A stretch of 64,000 nucleotides of DNA. It comes from Flavobacterium cutihirudinis (GTDB lineage Bacteria > Bacteroidota > Bacteroidia > Flavobacteriales > Flavobacteriaceae). The position numbers and the translations under genes are program-made. The stretch is from NCBI RefSeq assembly GCF_003385895.1, contig NZ_QRDQ01000012.1, positions 248,001 through 312,000 on the forward strand. The letters run 5' to 3'. Positions 51,814 to 59,296 of the stretch are shown piece after piece. The notes below the pieces were generated by a model, which worked only from the letters and a program-made list of their open reading frames with translations, had not been told where the DNA came from and did no database searches. Position 1 is the stretch's first letter. The number at the start of each line of letters is the position of its first letter.

Positions 51814-51833
51814 TTAATTTCGATACAAAATTG
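51803..51833 (-). promoter_or_regulatory. Promoter of the Tet(X)-like gene
   Basis: Minus strand: -7-like CAATTTTG (51826-51833) followed by TATCGAAAT, the same text as in the two serine hydrolase modules. TTTTGTATC (51803-51811) and GATACAAAA (51822-51830) form a 9-bp inverted repeat over the start codon. The GGTCGCACAGGA block and the AGTACGAGT repeats are absent. Confidence 0.5.
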
Positions 51834-51863
51834 CAAAGAAGATTTTGGCAGAAATAGTAAAAA

Positions 51864-52628
51864 TCAGTCGTTTTTTGAAGGCAGTTTTTTAATGGCAAGA
51901 ATATCCATGAAGCGATCATCGGAATTTTTACTCAATTCTTTTGGCGTCACACCGGAATATTTTTTTATTTCTTTTATAAAATGATTTTGGTCTGTGAAGT
52001 TCAATTCAGGAAAAAGGCGTCCTTCGCTTAAATCTTTAAAAGAAGATCCAAAACGTAAAATTTTACAATATTCTTTAAGTGAAATTCCGAACTGCTGATT
52101 AAAATATCGGTTTATCTGGCGACTGCTCCAAAATACTTTTTCCGAAAGTTCTTTTACTGTAATTGTTCCGTGCGAAGGATAAATCAATTCAAACAGATTC
52201 TTCTTTCTGTCGTCAATTTCTTTGGTTGAAAATGCATTGATTTGCTGCGTTACTTTCTTCTGAAAATTCTCCAAACTTTCCGTATCAATTTCTTCAAATT
52301 GCCAAAAATCATTCGGAATCATTTTCCCTCCATTCAAAACATCTTTTATGGAATCTCCAAATAAGTATTCGGCTGCCAAAAGTTTAAATCCAACGGAAAA
52401 TATTTTCACATCTTTGGTAATATTAACCTGACTTGGAACTGTGTCCAATCCGCGAATTGACATTTCCCAATTATCAGTGTTTATTTTCATGAGCGTCATA
52501 TCCATCATTCCGTTGGGGAGAATTGTTCCCGGAATATCATTTCCCGTTTTATTCTCCACCATCCAAAAACTGTGAACAAAATGCGAAATAGAATCGTCTG
52601 GCAAAAAGGATTGGATGGTGAGTTTCAT
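51864..52628 (-). CDS. AraC-family transcriptional regulator
   Basis: 254 residues. N-terminal beta-rich sensing domain starting LPDDSISHFVHSFWMVEN, C-terminal AraC domain (TVKELSEKVFWSSRQINRYFNQQFGISLKEY and FTDQNHFIKEIKKYSGVTPKEL). It lies 50 bp upstream of the Tet(X)-like gene on the same strand and 19 bp beyond the bphP stop codon, so it may control the monooxygenase. No membrane segment. Confidence 0.9.
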   Translation of the reverse strand: MKLTIQSFLPDDSISHFVHSFWMVENKTGNDIPGTILPNGMMDMTLMKINTDNWEMSIRGLDTVPSQVNITKDVKIFSVGFKLLAAEYLFGDSIKDVLNGGKMIPNDFWQFEEIDTESLENFQKKVTQQINAFSTKEIDDRKKNLFELIYPSHGTITVKELSEKVFWSSRQINRYFNQQFGISLKEYCKILRFGSSFKDLSEGRLFPELNFTDQNHFIKEIKKYSGVTPKELSKNSDDRFMDILAIKKLPSKND

Positions 52629-52647
52629 ATTCCTGATTCAATAGAAT

Positions 52648-54924
52648 TTACAATGGCAAAAGCGTATCTTCAGGATCACACGGAAAATAAATAACAATAT
52701 CTACACCTTCTCCTGGTTTTCCTTCTGCATGAATATCACCGCCAACAGTTTGCATAATTTTTTTACACAAAGCCAAGCCAATTCCAGATCCAGTATATTG
52801 TTCTTGTCTGTGAAGTCTTGTGAAAATTTTAAAAATCGATTCGGCATATTGTGGTTCAAAACCAATTCCGTTATCCGAAAAACGAATCCAATAACAATAC
52901 ACTTTATACAAATGATGTATCATTACAGGTTCCTGTGAAGCTGTGATTTTGATTTTTGGAATTCGATCAGATGATGCGTATTTTAATGAATTTTGAAGAA
53001 TATTGGCAAACAATTGTCTCATTAAAAATTGGATTGCATGAACTTCTGGAAGCTTTTCAGATTCGATTACAGCATTACTTTCTGCAATGGTCTCATTCAT
53101 TTCCTTGATTGTCGCTTCGAGAATTTCATCGAGATTAACTTTTTGCAAAGTATCTCTGGTATTTTTGATGCGCGTATATTTTAGAATATCCTCCAGTAAA
53201 ACACTCATTCTGCTGGCAGATTTTGAAACTCGCTCTAAAGAATTTGAAATCGATTCAGTTGTAATACCATCAAGTTCTGACAACGTTTTGGAAGTAATAA
53301 GCTGAATTTTTCGCAAAGGTTCCTGCAAATCATGTGTACTGATCCAGTTGATATTTTCAAGTTCTGAATTGGCTTCTCGTAAAATTTCACTTTGATTACG
53401 GTATTTTTCTTCTTCTTCGCTCAACATGATCAATATAAGCTGATTATGCAAAGTATGGGCATATTGGGCAGCCGCGTTAATTTCGTATTGTTTCCAAGGA
53501 TTGCTTTGATTTTTTACAATTTGTTTCCAAATATTAAAGGAATTTCTGGGATGAAGTCCGTTATTATCAATTATAATACTTTTTTCAGGATCACCGCCCC
53601 AACTAATTTCTGAAATTGTTTCTGGTCTGTACCATAAAATATGGCCATTATTGCCAAGCGCATGGTAAATAATCCCAGCAAAATCAACCTTTTCTGCCAA
53701 CTCAGGAAAGTGATCACTTATTTTATTAGTTGAAAAAATTTCAGTTATTTTCTTATTGTGTATTTCTTCTATTAAACTTAAAATTTGATCATCAGTTGGT
53801 GTCAAACCATTTTTATAGATTTTATTTCCTGACACGATAGAAACACCCGATGCATTAGCAATTTCTAATAATTGAGGAGCAGTACTAATTTTTTCTAAAG
53901 ATTCTTTTACGATAGGAAGATCCAGACTTGTTAATTGTTCCAATGCCAAAACGGTATGTTGAGCATTACCATATTCATCATTAGATTGTCTAATATCAAT
54001 TTGAGAAGTAATAAACTGTCCCTGAAGTTTTGCTGCCAATCTAATTTCTGGTGAAATATTTTTCTCCGAATAGTGATGGCAAGCAATCAATCCCCACAAA
54101 CGATCGCGATGAATTAAGGAAATGGTTAAAGTTGCACCAACTCCAATGTTTTTAAGATATTCTACATGAATTGGTGATGTGCTTCTTAATATTGACAGAC
54201 TTAGATCCAGATTTTTCCCTTCTTTATCATCAACCGTATAAATCGGGACGGGCTTATAATCAATGTCTACAATCAGTCGGAGCTGATTTCTTATGTACAA
54301 TTCACGAGCTTGAGCGGGAATATCGGTATGCGGATAGTGCAATCCCAGAAATGGTTCTAAATCTTCTCGACAATCTTCGGCAAATACTTCTCCATTATAT
54401 TGTTCGTCAAAACGATAAATCATTACACGATCATAACCGGTTATCTCACGCGTACCTTGAGCTACAAGAGCACATAAATCTTTAAGCGATTTTGTTTTGT
54501 TCATTTGGCTAACAAACTGAATAGTTTGTTTGTAGGCATCTGCTAATTTTTCTCTATCAGCAAATAATAATTCAGCTTCAAGAACATAAATATCATTTGA
54601 TTTATGAATATTAATTTGGAATAATTTGCCAAGCAATTCTATCTCAAGAGGAAAAGCGTCTCTAAATTCGTCTCCATTTGTGTAGGCAAGAATTTCATCT
54701 TGAGCACCAGCACCAAAAACTTCAGCAAAATCTTTCCCTAGCATCTGAGTGTGGGAAATAGCAAAATAATCCGAAACATTTTCAGAACAGAAATCTATTT
54801 TCCATTGCAAAGTAATTCCAAGTAAAAAGCCATGAGGCTGTATCTGTCCCGGAATATGTATCGGTTCATGTTCGCAATTGGTTAAATTTACTATATCGCG
54901 ATTGACTATATCTCTTATCTTCAT
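52648..54924 (-). CDS. bphP: Bacteriophytochrome histidine kinase
   Basis: 758 residues, PAS-GAF-PHY-HisKA-HATPase. The biliverdin-binding Cys is Cys17 (NLTNCEHEPIHIPGQIQPHG). GAF has the PHTDIPAQARELY motif (DIP) and CHHYS; the PHY tongue has PRNSF, the canonical PRxSF. The kinase has THDLQEPLRKI with the phospho-His, QNSLKYAS (N box) and DNGIGF/GSGIGLALCKK (G boxes). It senses red/far-red light. No response regulator is adjacent. The heme oxygenase gene ends 3 bp before its start, forming an operon that supplies its chromophore. Confidence 0.96.
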   Translation of the reverse strand: MKIRDIVNRDIVNLTNCEHEPIHIPGQIQPHGFLLGITLQWKIDFCSENVSDYFAISHTQMLGKDFAEVFGAGAQDEILAYTNGDEFRDAFPLEIELLGKLFQINIHKSNDIYVLEAELLFADREKLADAYKQTIQFVSQMNKTKSLKDLCALVAQGTREITGYDRVMIYRFDEQYNGEVFAEDCREDLEPFLGLHYPHTDIPAQARELYIRNQLRLIVDIDYKPVPIYTVDDKEGKNLDLSLSILRSTSPIHVEYLKNIGVGATLTISLIHRDRLWGLIACHHYSEKNISPEIRLAAKLQGQFITSQIDIRQSNDEYGNAQHTVLALEQLTSLDLPIVKESLEKISTAPQLLEIANASGVSIVSGNKIYKNGLTPTDDQILSLIEEIHNKKITEIFSTNKISDHFPELAEKVDFAGIIYHALGNNGHILWYRPETISEISWGGDPEKSIIIDNNGLHPRNSFNIWKQIVKNQSNPWKQYEINAAAQYAHTLHNQLILIMLSEEEEKYRNQSEILREANSELENINWISTHDLQEPLRKIQLITSKTLSELDGITTESISNSLERVSKSASRMSVLLEDILKYTRIKNTRDTLQKVNLDEILEATIKEMNETIAESNAVIESEKLPEVHAIQFLMRQLFANILQNSLKYASSDRIPKIKITASQEPVMIHHLYKVYCYWIRFSDNGIGFEPQYAESIFKIFTRLHRQEQYTGSGIGLALCKKIMQTVGGDIHAEGKPGEGVDIVIYFPCDPEDTLLPL

Positions 54925-54927
54925 TAT

Positions 54928-55524
54928 TTACCTACGATCAAAATGCTTATAAATACTATCAAAAGCAAATATTGCTCCTTCTATAATTTCATCGCCACAA
55001 TTATGTTCTTGTTCATATTCTGATAAAAAACTCAGAAATGATTTCCAAAAACTACCGGTTTTATCACCATAACCATTAAAATAAGAAACACCTTGATCAC
55101 CAGAAAGTTCCGGACGCTTTGAAACATTTTTCAAAATAAATCTTCCGCCAAGAGTTGAACCTTCAACCACATATAAAATTCCTAAAGCAAAAGCTGCTGA
55201 AATTCCTTCTGTATGAAAAACTTTTTCTGCATCTGATTTTTTTGCATTTAAAAATGAAAGATCATTTTCTATAAGATGTTTCTTTTTTCTTTGTTCTAAA
55301 TCTTCTAAAAGATTCGTAAAAAAAGGAAAAATAAGTGCTTCTGTATCGTTATGAACATCGTGCATTAAATTGAGATAAAAAGTATAATCTTCTATCTTCA
55401 TTTCAGGCGACATAATTGAAGCAGAAACCGGAAGATCTTCTAGTTTTTTGTGGGAATCTGCAGTTTGAGTTTTTAAGTCGTTTAAGAAATTTGAGGTTAT
55501 TGCAAAAGTAGGATTTGTACTCAT
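54928..55524 (-). CDS. bphO: Biliverdin-producing heme oxygenase
   Basis: 198 residues. The proximal heme ligand is His25 (TADSHKKLEDL), and the distal helix is FALGILYVVEGSTLGGRFI with the Gly-rich kink. It opens heme to biliverdin, CO and iron. Immediate coupling to bphP (3-bp gap) points to chromophore supply more than iron uptake. Promoter at 55574. Confidence 0.93.
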   Translation of the reverse strand: MSTNPTFAITSNFLNDLKTQTADSHKKLEDLPVSASIMSPEMKIEDYTFYLNLMHDVHNDTEALIFPFFTNLLEDLEQRKKKHLIENDLSFLNAKKSDAEKVFHTEGISAAFALGILYVVEGSTLGGRFILKNVSKRPELSGDQGVSYFNGYGDKTGSFWKSFLSFLSEYEQEHNCGDEIIEGAIFAFDSIYKHFDRR

Positions 55525-55573
55525 CGATATAATTTTATGTTATTTAGAGAGTTTAATCACAACTTCTCTTACA

Positions 55574-55602
55574 CAAATTTAACTAAAAAATTTTAGTACA
55601 AT
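55574..55602 (-). promoter_or_regulatory. Promoter of the bphO-bphP operon
   Basis: Minus strand: ATTG (55599-55602), 17 bp, TAAATTTG (55574-55581), a full -7 match 49 bp upstream of the bphO ATG. Confidence 0.55.
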
Positions 55603-55631
55603 TTAAAAAATGCAATTATGTAAAATGGCCA

Positions 55632-56960
55632 TTAACCTTCAATTAGACAAATCTCAAAAACTGTTTTCTCGTCTTCATTTTTGTAATTGATGTAACCTCC
55701 GTGCGCTTCGATAATATTTTTAGACAAAGTCAAACCAATTCCTGCGCCTTCATTTCTGGTGGTGAAAAACGGAAGGAAAATTTTGTTTTCGATTTCTTTT
55801 TCGATTCCATTTCCGCTGTCTGCAATTTTTATAAAAGTTCGATTTTCTTTGGCTTCCGCCGAAATGAAAATCTGTTTTTGATTATTGTTTTTTAAAGCAT
55901 TTATCGAATTCGTCAAAAGATTGATCAAAACCTGCTCCATTTGCTGCGCATCGACATTTATAGAATAATGGTACGAAATCCTGTTTTCAACTTCAATATT
56001 TTCTCTTTTAAACAAAGGCTCCATAATATGAAGACAATTGTTTACCAATTCCTGAAGCTCGATTTTTTGCTTTTTAGGCGAAGGCAACATCGCCAGTTTT
56101 CTATAACCTTCGACAAACTTTTGTAAATGGTCACTTCGTCTGAGCATGGTTTCGACACTGTTTTTGATGTCGTCTAAATCTTCTGTTGACAATGAATCTT
56201 GCTCAACCAAATCCTGCAGATTCTGGCAAATAGAACGAATTGGTGTAATCGAATTCAAAAGCTCATGCGAAATCACTTTCATTAAATTAATCCAGGCATC
56301 TTTCTCTTTTTTCTCCACAACATTCTGAATCGAGTCTAATAAAACAATAAAATAATCATTCTCAAAAATCTCTGTACGCGAAGCCTGCAAAACAAAAGTC
56401 TGCGAATTTTGTTGGTTGATACTGATTTCGATTGACGTTTTTATTTCCTGAAAATCATCTTTATCAATAATATCGCATAAAGTTGGCAAATGACTTTTAA
56501 GGTATTTCCATTTTGAGAATTTCGGCACATTGAAATGCGTCGAAAAATAATCATTCATTAAAAAAATGTTCCAGTCATTTTCTTGTTTTTGCAGAATAAT
56601 AATTCCGGTTTCGATATTATTTAAGATCGAAGTATAAATAATGTCTTTTGAAACTTCTTCGTTTCGTTTGTTTTTCAAAATATCATACAACTCAAATAAA
56701 TCATTTTTTCCCGATTTATGTTTTGAAAAATCAGAACTAAAATCATTCTGTATTATTGAAGAAATGGTTTTATCATAAAGTAAAATGATACTTTTTACAT
56801 AATTATACAATTCTACAATCAGCAGAAAAACGATCAAAAAGCCAAAAATAGGCGCAAATACAAAGTTGATTTTATGCAGATAAATAGAAAATTCGATTGT
56901 AACCAAAATCAAAATTAACCGCAGAAAAAGTAGCTGATATGTTTTTAAGGATTTTAGCAT
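55632..56960 (-). CDS. Sensor histidine kinase (NtrY-like)
   Basis: 442 residues. Two N-terminal membrane helices with almost no periplasmic part, a PAS-like domain (about 95-200), HisKA with SHELLNSITPIRSIC and HATPase with LINLLTNSINAL, ADSGNGIEKE and TRNEGAGIGLTLSK. It lies 1 bp after the response regulator gene, so the two form a pair. The short periplasmic loop suggests sensing within the membrane. Confidence 0.93.
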   Translation of the reverse strand: MLKSLKTYQLLFLRLILILVTIEFSIYLHKINFVFAPIFGFLIVFLLIVELYNYVKSIILLYDKTISSIIQNDFSSDFSKHKSGKNDLFELYDILKNKRNEEVSKDIIYTSILNNIETGIIILQKQENDWNIFLMNDYFSTHFNVPKFSKWKYLKSHLPTLCDIIDKDDFQEIKTSIEISINQQNSQTFVLQASRTEIFENDYFIVLLDSIQNVVEKKEKDAWINLMKVISHELLNSITPIRSICQNLQDLVEQDSLSTEDLDDIKNSVETMLRRSDHLQKFVEGYRKLAMLPSPKKQKIELQELVNNCLHIMEPLFKRENIEVENRISYHYSINVDAQQMEQVLINLLTNSINALKNNNQKQIFISAEAKENRTFIKIADSGNGIEKEIENKIFLPFFTTRNEGAGIGLTLSKNIIEAHGGYINYKNEDEKTVFEICLIEG

Positions 56961-56961
56961 A

Positions 56962-58308
56962 TTAGTTGGTGCTGATATTATATTTCTCCAAACGACGATA
57001 CAGCGAACCTCTTGACAACCCGAGTTCTTCAGCCGTTTTGCTGATATTATTATTGTGTTTTAAAAGTGCTTTTTCTACCGTAGCTTTTTCTACCGAAGAA
57101 AGCTGAATATCATCCGGATTTTCATATTCAGTAATTTGCTCGAGATCAAGATCAGAAACGTTGATTTTATTATTTTCGCAAAGAATAACGGCGCGTTCAA
57201 TTTTGTTTTCCATTTCGCGAATGTTTCCGTTCCAGGCATGTTTTTCGATTTGTTCCAATACTTTTTTATCAAAAGTAATTTGGCTTCTTCCGTATTTCTC
57301 ACTGATTTTTTCCAGCAGATATTCGGCTAACGGGATTTTATCTTCGATTCTTTCGCGTAGCGGAGGCAAAACAATTTCCATCGTATTGATTCGGTAATAC
57401 AAATCTTCACGGAAATTTTTGTCGGCAACTTCGAGTTTTAAATTCAAATTGGTTGCTGTAATTATTCGGACATTTAAAGGTCTTGGTTTTGTTTCGCCTA
57501 ATCTTGTTACTGTTTTCGTTTGAATAACCTGAAGCAATTTTGATTGCAAATGAAGTGGAACATTCCCTATTTCATCCAGAAAAATAGTTCCGTTTTGCGC
57601 CATTTCAAAACGTCCCGGCGTGTCTGTTTTTGCATCGGTAAAAGCACCTTTGGCATAACCGAATAATTCGCTTTCGAAAATATTCGAATTTAAAGATCCT
57701 AAATCAACATTTATAAAAGGCTGGTTTTTTCTTTCGGATTGCGCATAAATATGATGCGCCAAAACAAATTTTCCTGTTCCGTTTTCGCCTAGAATCAAAA
57801 CATTGGCATCTGTTTTTGCCACTTTATCCGCAAGTGAATAGGCTTTTTTTATAATTTCAGAATTGCCAATAAAAAAGTCATCTGCAATTTCCGGACTTTT
57901 CATTTTCTTTTGCTCTTTCCTCGCTTTATCAACGGCCTGTTTTACAGATTCTAATAATTTTTGATTTTCCCAAGGCTTTAATATATAATCAAAAGCGCCC
58001 GATTTTAAGCCTTCAACAGCCGTTTCGACTTTTCCAAAAGCCGTCATTAAAATCACAACCGTTTTTGGCGAAAGCGTTTTTATTTCTTTCAATAAATACA
58101 AACCTTCTCTTCCATCTTCAAAACCAATTCTGTAATTCATATCCAGCAAAACAACATCGATGGTGTTTTTTGCCAATAATTCGACAATATTTTTCGGATT
58201 ATTTAAGGTATAAATCGTCTCAAAATATTTTTTCAAGTACACTTTCGACGCAAAAAGGATGTCTTCCTGATCATCGATGATTAAAATTGAAGCGTTCGTT
58301 TTTTTCAT
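56962..58308 (-). CDS. Sigma-54-dependent response regulator (NtrC family)
   Basis: 448 residues from the ATG at 58308 (MKKTNASILIIDDQED). Receiver domain with the phospho-Asp in VVLLDMNYR, AAA+ domain with Walker A GENGTGKF, and C-terminal Fis helix-turn-helix (ISKTAEELGLSRGSLYRRLEKY). The sigma-54 contact loop reads GAFTDA, not GAFTGA. The frame continues 45 codons upstream through the TGTCC operator region, which would be an odd basic tail, so 58308 is preferred. Divergent from the ABC operon it probably controls. Confidence 0.93.
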   Translation of the reverse strand: MKKTNASILIIDDQEDILFASKVYLKKYFETIYTLNNPKNIVELLAKNTIDVVLLDMNYRIGFEDGREGLYLLKEIKTLSPKTVVILMTAFGKVETAVEGLKSGAFDYILKPWENQKLLESVKQAVDKARKEQKKMKSPEIADDFFIGNSEIIKKAYSLADKVAKTDANVLILGENGTGKFVLAHHIYAQSERKNQPFINVDLGSLNSNIFESELFGYAKGAFTDAKTDTPGRFEMAQNGTIFLDEIGNVPLHLQSKLLQVIQTKTVTRLGETKPRPLNVRIITATNLNLKLEVADKNFREDLYYRINTMEIVLPPLRERIEDKIPLAEYLLEKISEKYGRSQITFDKKVLEQIEKHAWNGNIREMENKIERAVILCENNKINVSDLDLEQITEYENPDDIQLSSVEKATVEKALLKHNNNISKTAEELGLSRGSLYRRLEKYNISTN

Positions 58309-58321
58309 TTTTGTTCGGTTT

Positions 58322-58348
58322 TGGACGAAAGGTGTCCACTTTTGGACA
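58322..58348. promoter_or_regulatory. TGTCCA/TGGACA operator cluster
   Basis: Half-sites TGGAC (58322-58326), TGTCC (58333-58337) and TGGACA (58343-58348); the last two make the palindrome TGTCCACTTTTGGACA (58333-58348). It lies between the divergent regulator and ABC operon, the usual place for an NtrC-type activator site. Confidence 0.6.
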
Positions 58349-58409
58349 GTGAAGCTTTTTTTCTCAAAATAAAATCTTAAAAATAAAGCAGTTACAAGGT
58401 TTAAATTTT

Positions 58410-58425
58410 TGGCACGAAAATCACA
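58410..58425 (+). promoter_or_regulatory. Candidate sigma-54 promoter of the ABC operon
   Basis: TGGCACGAAAATCACA: the -24 half is perfect (TGGCAC), the -12 half is weak (TCACA for TTGCA). It lies about 65 bp downstream of the operator cluster and 157 bp before the ATPase ATG. Confidence 0.35.
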
Positions 58426-58581
58426 ATTGTACTGATAAATCATTAATTATTAAGCCCTTTCGAAAGTAAAAATAACAAAAAATCGCATTGTTAATTATCT
58501 TAATTTTCAGCTGTGTTTCTTTTACTTTCTAAAGGAAAATATTTTAAAAAGAAAATCAATCAAAACTAAAAACACCAATTT

Positions 58582-59292
58582 ATGATTACCATTAAAAAAC
58601 TTTCAAAAGTATTTACAACTGAAGAATTAGAAACTAGAGCATTAAGTGAAATTTCGTTAACTATCAATCAAGGCGATTTTGTTTCTATCATGGGCCCTTC
58701 CGGAAGCGGAAAATCTACTTTATTAAATATCGTCGGACTTTTGGACAGCGCTTCAGACGGAAGTTATCTTTTGCTAAATCAGGAAATGGTTGGACTAAAA
58801 GAGAAATCAAGATCAAAAGCCAGAAAAGAAAACATCGGATTCATTTTTCAAAATTTCAATTTAATTGATGAATTATCGGTTTATGATAATATCGAATTGC
58901 CTTTGATTTATAATGATGTTCCGTCTTCTGAAAGAAAAACAAGAATACATGAAATTGCAAACAAACTAGGAATTTCACATCGATTGAAACATTTTCCGCA
59001 ACAGCTTTCGGGCGGACAACAACAACGTGTTGCCGTGGCAAGAGCTTTAATTAATAATCCGAAAATTATTTTGGCCGATGAGCCAACAGGAAACTTAGAC
59101 AGTAAAAACGGAAATGAAGTGATGGAATTATTGACTGATCTTCATGCAAATGGCGCCACGATTTTAATGGTAACGCATTCTGATTACGATGCTTCATTTT
59201 CTCAAAAAACAATTTTAATGAAAGACGGCGTTATACTTTCTGAAAAATTAAACCATAGAAATATTGATGTTTTGGTAACCTCTAAAAACTAG
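58582..59292 (+). CDS. MacB/LolD-type ABC transporter ATP-binding protein
   Basis: 236 residues. Walker A GPSGSGKST, Q-loop FIFQNFNLI, signature LSGGQQQR, Walker B IILADEPTGNLD and switch His in VTHSDYDASFS. It is the ATPase for the two FtsX-fold permeases downstream, the first of which starts 4 bp after its stop. The MacB type works as a mechanotransmission pump or lipoprotein extractor. Confidence 0.94.
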   Translation: MITIKKLSKVFTTEELETRALSEISLTINQGDFVSIMGPSGSGKSTLLNIVGLLDSASDGSYLLLNQEMVGLKEKSRSKARKENIGFIFQNFNLIDELSVYDNIELPLIYNDVPSSERKTRIHEIANKLGISHRLKHFPQQLSGGQQQRVAVARALINNPKIILADEPTGNLDSKNGNEVMELLTDLHANGATILMVTHSDYDASFSQKTILMKDGVILSEKLNHRNIDVLVTSKN

Positions 59293-59296
59293 AGTG

